This document shows, piece by piece, positions 41,216 to 48,581 of a stretch of 64,000 nt of DNA. The notes under the pieces were generated by a model. It searched no databases. It was not told the origin of the DNA and saw nothing but the letters and a program-made list of their open reading frames with translations. Made by a program: the position numbers and the translations under genes. The stretch's first letter is position 1. Every line of letters begins with the position of its first letter. Origin of the DNA: JBAZJN01 sp041651295 (lineage in GTDB: Bacteria; Patescibacteriota; UBA1384; XYA2-FULL-43-10; CAINNR01); NCBI GenBank assembly GCA_041651295.1, contig JBAZJN010000001.1:1-64000 (forward strand), given 5' to 3'.

Positions 41216-41779
41216 TTACTGACCGAAGAGTCCTGAAAGGGCGGCAGTAATTCTGCCAAAAAATTGGACGATGGGTGATTTCGGTTTGGCCGCCATCTCT
41301 GTAGTTAGAGTTGTTTCCGTTACTTCCCCGTTTTCTGAATAAACGCCCTGAACAACGCCAACACCGACATCTTGATATTCGGGATTTAAAATATTTTGCC
41401 TGTGAGTTGGCGATTTCATCCAAGCCTTAACAATGTCCTCTGAGGTTGAGAAACCTTTGGCCAAATTTTCACCGGCGACCGAATATTCGTATCCCGATCT
41501 GATTATAAACATCCAAGGAGTTAAACCGTAAGCATAATGTTCAAAATAATTCCGTGCCAGCATATCGGAGGATTTAGTATATGCCGCTTGATTTAAATTT
41601 TGGTTAGTGGTTAAAGGCGACAGTCCAACCGATTCTCTCTCCCGATTTATTGCAGAAATTATATTTTCGGGAGAAATTTCTGAAGCGCTGGCAATAAAAA
41701 CCGTAGCTAAACCAATAAAAAACAGCGCAGCGATGGTAACCGCCGGCAAGACTTTTCTTTTTATCTCCGTTTCCTCCAT
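41216..41779 (-). CDS. CAP/SCP-domain secreted protein
   Basis: A 187-residue protein. Residues about 10-32 form a membrane anchor or signal peptide (LPAVTIAALFFIGLATVFIA). The CAP domain (about 37-155) has IISAINRERESVGLSPL, LNQAAYTKSSDMLARNYFEHY, AGENLAKGF, VKAWMKSPTHRQNILNPEY and DVGVGVVQG, including the two His and two Glu of the family site. A short C-terminal hydrophobic helix ends it. CAP proteins in bacteria are extracellular, of mostly unknown role. On the minus strand TTGAAT, 17 bases, then GACAAT lie 6 bases before the ATG. Confidence 0.9.
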   Translation of the reverse strand: MEETEIKRKVLPAVTIAALFFIGLATVFIASASEISPENIISAINRERESVGLSPLTTNQNLNQAAYTKSSDMLARNYFEHYAYGLTPWMFIIRSGYEYSVAGENLAKGFSTSEDIVKAWMKSPTHRQNILNPEYQDVGVGVVQGVYSENGEVTETTLTTEMAAKPKSPIVQFFGRITAALSGLFGQ

Positions 41780-41868
41780 GTATCTATTGTCTTATAAAAA
41801 CTTTAATGATTCAAGTTTTTTCAAGTTTATTGAAATTTCAATTATTAAATGTTACTCTTAAAATACTA

Positions 41869-42189
41869 GGGCTCGTAGCTCAGTGGTTAGAGCGGCCGGC
41901 TTAATAATAATATTCCTAAGTCTTTTGATAAGAAATATTATACTAGGGCTGCTCGTCGAGTAATCGATGAGTGATTCTTGTCAAATTCGGGGAAACCTAA
42001 AGCGTTAAAGCTATGGCAATCCCGAGCCCCATTCAGCGGGGTGTAGAGACTGGTAGACAGGCATCCTAATTTATCTAGTGATAAATGGATGAAGGGACAG
42101 TCCAGACCACGAACTCGAAAGAGGCGGCTAAAGTCGAAGTGGTAAGCATAACCGGTTGGTCGCAGGTTCGATCCCTGCCGAGCCCACCA
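41869..42189 (+). tRNA. tRNA-Ile2 (CAT) interrupted by a group I intron
   Basis: Exon 1 is 41869-41901 and exon 2 is 42147-42189, giving a 76-nt tRNA: acceptor GGGCTCG/CGAGCCC, D-arm GCTCAGTGGTTAGAGC, anticodon arm GCCGG-CTCATAA-CCGGT, variable TGGTC, T-arm GCAGG-TTCGATC-CCTGC, discriminator A and encoded CCA. Anticodon is CAT. The D-arm and the TTGGTCGC variable region match E. coli tRNA-Ile2 better than tRNA-Met, so after lysidine formation by TilS (34395) it would read AUA. A promoter-like TTGAAA (41830) and TACTCT (41853) precede it. The joined loop is the normal seven bases only with the stated splice sites. Confidence 0.85.
41902..42146 (+). ncRNA. Group I (IC3-like) self-splicing intron in tRNA-Ile2
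   Basis: A 245-nt intron. Core elements in order: guide GGCTG at 41947-41951 pairing with exon end CGGCT (U.G at the splice site); P2 hairpin CTCGTCGA/TCGATGAG; P element AATTCGGGGAAACCTAAAG; Q element GGCAATCCCGAGCC; R element GTGTAGAGACTG; P8 CATCC/GGATG; S element AAGGGACAGTCC, whose CAGTC pairs with GACTG of R (P7); P9 CCAC/GTGG; terminal G at 42146. These match the Anabaena tRNA-Leu and Azoarcus tRNA-Ile introns. No ORF inside. The P1 loop holds an extra AT-rich hairpin. Confidence 0.9.
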
Positions 42190-42319
42190 TATGATAACGA
42201 CAGGGAGCGAACGGGAAGGGGTCGGGAAACGGGAGTTTCCCGCGGAGGAAGAGAATAGAAACCGTGGGTTTCTATGAGCGAGCTTCGCAAACGGGTGAAG
42301 ATCCCTGCCGAGCCCACCA
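42190..42319 (+). repeat. Hairpin-rich cassette ending in duplicated tRNA 3' end
   Basis: GATCCCTGCCGAGCCCACCA, the last 20 bases of the tRNA (42170-42189), is repeated exactly at 42300-42319. The 110 bases between hold three hairpins: GGGAAACGGGAGTTTCCC, AGAAACCGTGGGTTTCT and GCGAGCTTCGC. Such a duplication is what site-specific insertion at a tRNA 3' end leaves behind. No integrase is present. Confidence 0.8.
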
Positions 42320-42348
42320 AACCAGGTCTTCTGTTTAGAATCTTTCAT

Positions 42349-42357
42349 TGATAAAAT
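42349..42357 (+). promoter_or_regulatory. Extended -10 promoter of L,D-transpeptidase gene
   Basis: TGATAAAAT at 42349-42357, then 7 bases to the ATG at 42365. No Shine-Dalgarno site and no clear -35 box are visible. Confidence 0.5.
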
Positions 42358-42364
42358 AAACGTT

Positions 42365-43795
42365 ATGACTTATAAAAACAAAAAGACTTTATTAATAGTG
42401 ATAATGTCAGTGCTGATGTTGATATTCGCTCTGACATTGTCATTATTTTTATATCAGCGGGCCTATGCCGGCAGAATTCTAAATAATGTTTTTTACAACG
42501 GAGTAAATCTAACGGGGAAAACCAAATCACAAATAAAAACAATTATTGAAAATGATGCATCACCGCTTCTAGACAATAAAATTGTTGTTAAATCCGAAGC
42601 AGGGAAAGAATATACTGCTCCATTTTCGCAAACCGGAATATCACCGGACATAAACAACACAGTCGATATTGCTTTCTCCTATGGCCGAGATGACCAATTC
42701 ATGAAAATGCTATTCAAGTTGTCAAAAACCGTAGTTCAAAAAGAAGATATTGGACTTGATATTGAATTCAATGAAGAGGAATATCAGGCCTACATTAGCA
42801 GGGCTCAAGAGAATTTAAACATGCCTCCGGTTGATGCCAGTTTATCAATCAAAAACGGAGAAGTTATTACCAATACGGGGAAAAACGGCAACACCATCGA
42901 CGCTTCAGGCCTAAAAAAATCTTTAACTGATCAATTTTTCAGCGGATCAGAGACAGCCACTTTGGAAATTCCAATTACACCCGTTACTCCTACTCTGCTC
43001 ACGGATAATTTAGCAACGGCCAAAAGCATGGCAGAAAAATACTTATCGCATAACATGACTCTGACATATAATGGCCAGAACTATTCCGTTGGAACCGGTG
43101 ATATTTCCAGTTGGATCTCTTTCGGCTTGGAAAATGGAAAATACTCTGCCTGGCTAAATAACAGTGCCATAAAAAACTATCTGGCGAAAATTGCTGCCAA
43201 AAATGATGTACCAGTAATTGATAAAAAACTGTCGGCCACGGATCTTACTCATGTCCTTCAAGAGGGCCGTCAGGGAGTTTATTTGAATCAAGACGATACA
43301 CTGGACAAAATCGTTGCGGCACTAAATTCAACAGCGGCCGGAGCAACAATTGCCATGGTTTCGATGACGAAAGAACCGCAAATATTGACGGTTTTTCCTG
43401 ATGAAGGCATTGTTCCCGGCAGATTCCCCGGAAAATATATTGACATTGATGTGGCACATCAGTTATTGACCTTGTTCGATGGGACAAATCAAATTGGTCA
43501 GTATATCATATCGTCAGGCAAAGCTTCAACTCCTACCCCGGTTGGCACTAGAACAATTCAAGGACACGGCGGGCGAGCCTGGTCGGCACCATATGGACTT
43601 TATATGCCATACTTTATGAGCATGGGTGGCGGTTATGGAATTCACGAACTTCCCGAATGGCCAAATGGTTATAAAGAGGGTGAATCCCACCTGGGAACTC
43701 CGGTCTCTCATGGCTGCGTTCGGCTTGGCGTCGGCCCGGCAGAGTTCGTTTACAATTGGTCGCCCGACGGAACACCGGTCTACATACATAAATAA
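42365..43795 (+). CDS. L,D-transpeptidase (YkuD) with PG-binding domains
   Basis: A 476-residue membrane-anchored enzyme. Transmembrane helix near residues 8-30; two PG_binding_4/VanW-like modules (about 35-330, starting ILNNVFYNGVNLTGKTKSQI); catalytic YkuD domain at the end (about 355-476) with KYIDIDVAHQLLTLFDG, HELPEWPNG, GTPVSHGCVRLG carrying the catalytic Cys near residue 451. It forms 3-3 peptidoglycan cross-links. Composition matches the host, unlike the GC-rich L,D-transpeptidase at 4411. It follows the tRNA cassette by 45 bases. Confidence 0.93.
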   Translation: MTYKNKKTLLIVIMSVLMLIFALTLSLFLYQRAYAGRILNNVFYNGVNLTGKTKSQIKTIIENDASPLLDNKIVVKSEAGKEYTAPFSQTGISPDINNTVDIAFSYGRDDQFMKMLFKLSKTVVQKEDIGLDIEFNEEEYQAYISRAQENLNMPPVDASLSIKNGEVITNTGKNGNTIDASGLKKSLTDQFFSGSETATLEIPITPVTPTLLTDNLATAKSMAEKYLSHNMTLTYNGQNYSVGTGDISSWISFGLENGKYSAWLNNSAIKNYLAKIAAKNDVPVIDKKLSATDLTHVLQEGRQGVYLNQDDTLDKIVAALNSTAAGATIAMVSMTKEPQILTVFPDEGIVPGRFPGKYIDIDVAHQLLTLFDGTNQIGQYIISSGKASTPTPVGTRTIQGHGGRAWSAPYGLYMPYFMSMGGGYGIHELPEWPNGYKEGESHLGTPVSHGCVRLGVGPAEFVYNWSPDGTPVYIHK

Positions 43796-43815
43796 AGCTT
43801 TGTAAATCAACAGTG

Positions 43816-43824
43816 TGATATAAT
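43816..43824 (+). promoter_or_regulatory. Extended -10 promoter of toxin-antitoxin pair
   Basis: TGATATAAT at 43816-43824, with ATG at 43831 only 6 bases after it: a leaderless arrangement as at 312, 912 and 20318. Confidence 0.65.
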
Positions 43825-43830
43825 AACTTT

Positions 43831-44004
43831 ATGAATTACGCGAACACATTAAAACTATCGACTTCGGAACTTGATATCACTGAAACCAAAAATTCAGAAG
43901 TTATTTCTGTTTTGTCAGATGTAAATCTTGGAGATTCAAATAAAAAAACACTCCAAGAAATGACAGACTTCAGGGATCTTCACAATGAAGACTGTCAAAA
44001 ATAA
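43831..44004 (+). CDS. Small antitoxin candidate before PIN toxin
   Basis: A 57-residue ORF (MNYANTLKLSTSELDITETK to QEMTDFRDLHNEDCQK) directly behind a strong promoter and overlapping the PIN gene by 20 bases, the usual order of VapBC-type modules. The sequence is acidic and polar. The N-terminus does not show a clear AbrB, MetJ or Phd DNA-binding motif, so it is assigned by position only. The C-terminal part (LQEMTDFRDL) could be the toxin-binding helix. Confidence 0.6.
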   Translation: MNYANTLKLSTSELDITETKNSEVISVLSDVNLGDSNKKTLQEMTDFRDLHNEDCQK

Positions 44005-44491
44005 AAATATCCTTATTGATAGTTGCATCTTATTGTATTGTGAAGCCCAGATATTCAAGATTGAAATTAGAGAACTTTTAAGAATTCTAACCAATAACGG
44101 CAATAAACTTGGGATATCCGAGTTTAGTGGGTTTGAGGTGCTAAAAAACGCTAACGAAAAATATAAGGAATATTTTGTTAAATTACTAAACTATTTACAA
44201 AATATTCCTGTCGATAAACGAGTTTTAATAAATGCAATAAAAATTTTTAAATACTATGAGCATAAAAAGATTAATGACATTAAAAAGGCACAATCGGGCG
44301 ATTTAATAATTAGTGGAACATGTTTATTATTAAAGGAACCACTATTACTGACAACTAATATAAAAGACTTTCACAAGCCTCTTTGGAATATCTACAAAAA
44401 GACCTATATTGTTTATGAACTTGAAAATAAATTTGAACTGCTTAATATCTACCTATTAAAACCAAATATTGAGACATTAACAAAAAAATAA
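43985..44491 (+). CDS. PIN-domain ribonuclease, VapC-like toxin
   Basis: A 168-residue PIN protein. ILIDSCILLYCEA (Asp12) is the first acidic motif, SGFEVL a second acidic position (Glu near 51), SGDLIISGTCLLL a third (Asp near 105) and LLTTNIKDFH the fourth (TNxxDF). Longer than typical VapC (about 130) with extra C-terminal residues. It likely cleaves RNA when freed from the antitoxin. The gene is very AT-rich relative to neighbours. Confidence 0.8.
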   Translation: MKTVKNKNILIDSCILLYCEAQIFKIEIRELLRILTNNGNKLGISEFSGFEVLKNANEKYKEYFVKLLNYLQNIPVDKRVLINAIKIFKYYEHKKINDIKKAQSGDLIISGTCLLLKEPLLLTTNIKDFHKPLWNIYKKTYIVYELENKFELLNIYLLKPNIETLTKK

Positions 44492-44501
44492 ACTATCTTT
44501 A

Positions 44502-45263
44502 TCATTTTTTTAGAACGATTAATTCTTTTGTCATGTTCTCGTTCGGACCGGAAACGGCGTCTAAGAGTGTCTGGTATTTGTAGATATATTTCTCTCCTTT
44601 TCTAGTACCTGGATCATTGGTAATAAAAATTCCCTGGTTATCATCGTAACCGATAATGACCAGCATGTGATATTCTGGGCCCGCTCCGGTAAAGTTTGGA
44701 TTTCCGAGTTTTCTTCCGGCCGTAGGTGCAATAACCGGAGTGCCGCTGGAGATATATTTTTTAATTACGGCTTCGTTATATCCGGCCAAAACTTTGCCAT
44801 TTAAGCCAAAATATTGGCGAGCCAAAAGCAAAGTCATTTGAGCATCTAAGTCTTTATGGACACCAAATCTTTCTATTTGCCAGCCAACTGATTGGTCAAT
44901 TTCGGTTTTCATTTCATCCTTTGTCAGCCCTTTTGATTCCAGATAATGTTTTGTGATAATAATCGACGCTTCCTCGCAGGCATCTTGATACGGTTGCGAC
45001 CAATCGCCAAACGGCGCCTGTGAAGCGAACGGCACAGAAAGCAAATAACTTGCGGACAGCTGTACTTCTTTTTCTTCCACTGTTTTTAGCGTGTTCATGC
45101 CCCCGCCGCCATTTTGAAAAATCTCCGTTTGATCGTATTTGGTTTCGGCAATTCCCGAGGTTTTATTTCTCAATCGGGATTGAAAATAAAAAACAACAAA
45201 AAAAAGTCCGGCAATTATTACAAGACCGACAAGCGTTTTTAGAATTCCACTATGTTTTTTCAT
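44502..45263 (-). CDS. Membrane-anchored C39-like cysteine peptidase
   Basis: A 253-residue protein with one N-terminal transmembrane helix (about residues 8-27) and a papain-like peptidase_C39_2 domain (about 70-250): VPFASQAPFGDW, then DACEEASIII with the catalytic Cys, EYHMLVIIGYD with the catalytic His, and ITNDPGTRKG with the Asn/Asp. Proteins of this type are common on the cell surface in this group; substrates are unknown. It is the next gene after the Clp-like ATPase on the same strand, 27 bases apart, so an operon is likely. Confidence 0.82.
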   Translation of the reverse strand: MKKHSGILKTLVGLVIIAGLFFVVFYFQSRLRNKTSGIAETKYDQTEIFQNGGGGMNTLKTVEEKEVQLSASYLLSVPFASQAPFGDWSQPYQDACEEASIIITKHYLESKGLTKDEMKTEIDQSVGWQIERFGVHKDLDAQMTLLLARQYFGLNGKVLAGYNEAVIKKYISSGTPVIAPTAGRKLGNPNFTGAGPEYHMLVIIGYDDNQGIFITNDPGTRKGEKYIYKYQTLLDAVSGPNENMTKELIVLKK

Positions 45264-45290
45264 CTTAAATACGACTTGAGAAAACTGGGA

Positions 45291-47807
45291 TTATTTAATG
45301 TCAGTGAGTTTAAAAATTACTTCTGAACCTTTTTTAATCTCTCCTCTAAGAATCTTCTCTGCCAGAATGTTTTCCACCTGATCAGAAATTACCCGAGACA
45401 TTGGCCTGGCACCCATTTCCGGATCGTATCCCAATTCTGAAAGCTTTGCAAGCGCGGCAGTTTCTACTTTAAGGATAATTCCTTTTGTCTGGTAGATGCT
45501 TTCAGCCAATTTTCTAATCATCATTTTTGCTACTTCCGTTATTTCGATCTTAGAAAGCGGATAATAGTAGACAACTTGTGTGAAACGGTTGATAAATTCC
45601 GGTCTAAAAATACCCTGATTTTGAATATATTCTACAACCTGCTTGCTGGCTTGTTCGTATTCAATGTTTTCTGCCGTTAATTTGCGGATTAAATTGGCTC
45701 CGGCATTGGAGGTAGCGATAATAATCGAATTCTTAAAATAAACTTTTCTGCCGGCCGAACTGGTAATGAAACCCTCGTCCATGATCTGCAAAAATAAATT
45801 TAAGATGTCCGGACTGGCTTTTTCAATTTCGTCAAAGAGAATGAGCGAGAATGGCTTATCCCTAACTTTGGAAATTAACTCCCCCTCTATTCTCGGCCCA
45901 TGACCGGCAGGAGCTCCGATTAATCTATATACATCCTCTTTATTCTGATATTCACTCATGTCGAAACGGATCATCGCATCTTTAGAATTAAAATAAACTT
46001 CTGCTAATGCTTTGGCGGTTTCAGTTTTGCCAACGCCAGTAGGGCCAAGGAATAAAAAGCTGCCGATCGGCTTGCTACTCTCGGTGACACCAGCCCTTGA
46101 ACGTTTTAGGGCTCCCGACACTGCTTCGACTGCTTTAGTTTGGCCGACAATTCTCTTTTTTAACTCCACTTCAAGGTTGACCAAGAGTTCCTTTTCCTGA
46201 CCGGATGCCTCTTTAACCGGAATGTTCGCCTTCGAGCTGACATAGTTATCAACCACATCAACAGTAATAATTTTATTCTTGCTGTTTGATAAGGTATTCG
46301 CCGACCCTTCAAGTATGCTGATAGATTTCTCGGGATTTGGCAGATCCAAAATATACTTTTTTGCTAATCTAACGACTTCTTTTATCGCCAAGTAGGTAAT
46401 GAGCACACCAAAATGTGACTCGATTCCCGGAGCCACATCTTCCAAAATTCGAAGCATTTCATCATCGGTAGGCTCTGCCACTTCGACTTTTTCAAAACGC
46501 TGAACCAGAGCTGAATTTCCAGCAATTAAATTGCTATAACTGGCGACATCGGTTGTGCCGATAAAATTAATTTCAGGATAAGATAAATATGGAATTAACA
46601 CAGACGTCGCGTCAACTTGTCCCGCTTCTCCGGACGACAGAATTTTTTCAATGCCATCAATGAAAATTATAATGTTGCCGGCGCTGGCAGCTTGAGAAAA
46701 GACTTGGGTAATTCTTTCGGTAAATTCTCCCGGCCCCGAAAGTCCGGAAATTAAGAGGTCAACATTTAATTCAACTACATGTTTGTGCGCTAGATTCGGC
46801 AATGTTTCGCCCAGATCAATTTTTCGGGCGAAACCTAAGAGGGTCGTTCTCTTGCCGATTCCCGGCTCGCCGACCAGGACAGCATTGGCACCAACATTGC
46901 GGTTCAGCGCCTGTTCCAAGAGCTCGATTTCCTTGTTGTGGCCGATCAGTTCCAAACCCAAACCCCTGGTTTCAAGCGACTCGGTTAAATCAACCGAGTA
47001 GCGATCGAGTTCCTGCGTATATCCGTAGGCCCAATCCTTACCTACTCCTCCAGTTAAATGGAGATATTTGGGATCAAGAAAATGATGCCTGTCTGCTATT
47101 TTCTTCTCGATATTCGTCTGCCAATAAACAATATTGGCTAAATCATCAACGGTAATATTGAGGCCCGAAAGGTAGGAAGAAAAGGCTAAATCGGCTTCAG
47201 CAAGGGCAACCAAAAAGTCCCCTGACTCAATTTGGTCGTGATTTTCTTTTATCGCAATCTCCAACGCCTTTTCGGCTAAAGTCGAAAATCTGACTCCCGA
47301 CATAGCCTTTTGCTTCGATAAAATATCAAGTATTTCAGTTTTTGATTTTCCGAGCCGGGCAAAAACGAAATCGCTCTGTTTTGATTCGATTATTACCGAC
47401 AAAACATCGGATGTGTTAGATTCCTCCAAATCAGACCCTAATTGCAGTAGTGCCAACGATAATTCAACCGAAAACGAATTTACGGCATTAATCTCCCCGC
47501 CCTTAGCAACGCTATCTTTCATTTCTTGTGGACTTTGGATTTCCGGACTTTTGACGAAATATCTCAAAAAGCTACGAATTGCGATGAAAAATAGAAACAA
47601 TGCTAGGAAAACTTGGTCTAAACCGAAATATTGGCCAAGAAGATCCGGATTATAAATAAACATTGCCCAAATTGCCAAAACTGCCAAACCGAAAAGCCAA
47701 AATATTGCTGATAATATTTTTCCGGCGCCACTGGAAAAGAACCTGTTTATTGCAACTAGTTTTTTGATTCTTGTAGCCGAAAAGTTGGCTTTAATTATTG
47801 TATTCAT
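45291..47807 (-). CDS. Membrane-anchored ClpA/ClpB-type AAA+ ATPase
   Basis: An 838-residue double AAA+ protein with two N-terminal transmembrane helices (about residues 30-50 and 60-78), not found in classical ClpA/B. A degenerate Clp N-domain-like region (about 150-230) follows. NBD1: GEPGIGKR (Walker A near 311, Lys kept), IIIFIDGIEKIL. NBD2: GPTGVGKT near 589, FDMSEY, ILFDEIEKASPD, GHGPRIEGEL, and a C-terminal small domain (ARPMSRVISDQVEN). No ClpP-binding IGF/L loop was seen. It would unfold proteins at the membrane. It begins right at the stop of the upstream membrane gene. Confidence 0.88.
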   Translation of the reverse strand: MNTIIKANFSATRIKKLVAINRFFSSGAGKILSAIFWLFGLAVLAIWAMFIYNPDLLGQYFGLDQVFLALFLFFIAIRSFLRYFVKSPEIQSPQEMKDSVAKGGEINAVNSFSVELSLALLQLGSDLEESNTSDVLSVIIESKQSDFVFARLGKSKTEILDILSKQKAMSGVRFSTLAEKALEIAIKENHDQIESGDFLVALAEADLAFSSYLSGLNITVDDLANIVYWQTNIEKKIADRHHFLDPKYLHLTGGVGKDWAYGYTQELDRYSVDLTESLETRGLGLELIGHNKEIELLEQALNRNVGANAVLVGEPGIGKRTTLLGFARKIDLGETLPNLAHKHVVELNVDLLISGLSGPGEFTERITQVFSQAASAGNIIIFIDGIEKILSSGEAGQVDATSVLIPYLSYPEINFIGTTDVASYSNLIAGNSALVQRFEKVEVAEPTDDEMLRILEDVAPGIESHFGVLITYLAIKEVVRLAKKYILDLPNPEKSISILEGSANTLSNSKNKIITVDVVDNYVSSKANIPVKEASGQEKELLVNLEVELKKRIVGQTKAVEAVSGALKRSRAGVTESSKPIGSFLFLGPTGVGKTETAKALAEVYFNSKDAMIRFDMSEYQNKEDVYRLIGAPAGHGPRIEGELISKVRDKPFSLILFDEIEKASPDILNLFLQIMDEGFITSSAGRKVYFKNSIIIATSNAGANLIRKLTAENIEYEQASKQVVEYIQNQGIFRPEFINRFTQVVYYYPLSKIEITEVAKMMIRKLAESIYQTKGIILKVETAALAKLSELGYDPEMGARPMSRVISDQVENILAEKILRGEIKKGSEVIFKLTDIK

Positions 47808-48209
47808 TTAATAGCTCGTGCCATTTAGGTTCACTAAGCCAAAAATCAAGAGTATTAAAACTGTAATCGGAAACGCCAGCCAAAGAGCGAACAGTGCGAC
47901 AGATATTGAAACCGTGACGACAAACAAAATTGCAAAGCTGATTAAAACTGATGTTTTCGCCAGAAAACCGATTACCCGCGAGGCTAAATTCAACATAAAT
48001 ACCTGGAACTTCTGCTGTAGAGTTAAACCGTCCGTTGATATAATGTCGCGCTTCCAGGGAGAGAACCAAGTCGCCAACAAAACCTTGACTGAAAACATGT
48101 CAAAAAGTGAAATCATTGCTGCTAGGAAAGCCAAATACAGCCGGCGCGGTAAATATCCGTACCACCAGCTGAAAAATAACAGTCCTAAGTTACTTGTCCC
48201 CTCCTTCAT
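47808..48209 (-). CDS. Unknown membrane protein upstream of Clp-like ATPase
   Basis: A 133-residue hydrophobic protein with about three membrane segments (near residues 20-45, 80-105 and 107-128) and an amphipathic linker with WFSPWKRD. The stop codon touches the ATG of the Clp-like gene, which indicates coupling and a shared membrane complex (inference). No family name recognised. The start is preceded by GGAGGGG-like sequence on the minus strand? Only a purine-rich stretch is visible, so the exact start is moderately certain. Confidence 0.68.
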   Translation of the reverse strand: MKEGTSNLGLLFFSWWYGYLPRRLYLAFLAAMISLFDMFSVKVLLATWFSPWKRDIISTDGLTLQQKFQVFMLNLASRVIGFLAKTSVLISFAILFVVTVSISVALFALWLAFPITVLILLIFGLVNLNGTSY

Positions 48210-48220
48210 ATGTGAAAATG

Positions 48221-48415
48221 TTAGCTTTCTTTTTTCGAAATTGCGCCGTTTGGACAGATCGATTTAACCTGATCCATATCGCAATCACATTCGCCGTCAG
48301 ATATTACGTGGGACTTTTCATCCTTAATCTCGAATAATTCCGGAAAAGCATCTGCACAAACTCCACAACCTACGCATTTTTCCTTGTCAACGGAAAGTTC
48401 ACTCCCTTTTACCAT
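48221..48415 (-). CDS. 4Fe-4S ferredoxin
   Basis: A 64-residue ferredoxin. Cys14, Cys17 and Cys20 form the CxxCxxC motif in KCVGCGVCAD and Cys54 in SICPNGAI completes a single 4Fe-4S site. Extra Cys43 and Cys45 (GECDCD) may form a disulphide or second site as in the Fer4_13-type ferredoxins. It carries low-potential electrons in the cytoplasm. It is 11 bases upstream of the membrane gene and is first in the minus-strand transcript; a three-hairpin repeat is just upstream. Confidence 0.9.
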   Translation of the reverse strand: MVKGSELSVDKEKCVGCGVCADAFPELFEIKDEKSHVISDGECDCDMDQVKSICPNGAISKKES

Positions 48416-48431
48416 GGGTCTGTCTCCTTTG

Positions 48432-48481
48432 CCCTGTTAAATAATCGCGTCGCGATTGCGCCAATGGCGCATTTAACAGGG
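48432..48481. repeat. Three-hairpin repeat element, copy 2
   Basis: Outer stem CCCTGTTAAAT (48432-48442) with ATTTAACAGGG (48471-48481), and two inner perfect hairpins, AATCGCGTCGCGATT (48443-48457) and GCGCCAATGGCGC (48458-48470). The outer stem equals that of copy 1 at 34398-34446, but the inner hairpins differ in sequence while keeping the fold. Confidence 0.85.
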
Positions 48482-48523
48482 TAAACTTATTTATTTCTAT
48501 CCTAATTATAGATGATTTTAGGC

Positions 48524-48559
48524 AAAAAAAACAGCGGGTGTGCGACGTGCACTACCCGC
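48524..48559 (-). terminator. Intrinsic terminator of GC-rich cassette gene
   Basis: On the minus strand GCGGGT/ACCCGC (48559-48554 with 48539-48534) plus an inner GTGC/GCAC stem is followed by TGTTTTTTTT (48533-48524), ahead of the AT-rich host sequence. Confidence 0.85.
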
Positions 48560-48581
48560 CTTCAGTACTCACAGGGTTCAG

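Noticed and set aside
42300..42319. A second tRNA gene
   Set aside because: Only the 3' 20 bases of the tRNA are present; no D-arm, anticodon arm or T-arm partner precede it.
41938..42348. Two antisense ORFs of 81 and 136 codons over the intron-bearing tRNA
   Set aside because: They read through the tRNA, intron and hairpin cassette backwards; WWARQGSNLRP-type peptides are typical spurious translations of tRNA 3' ends.
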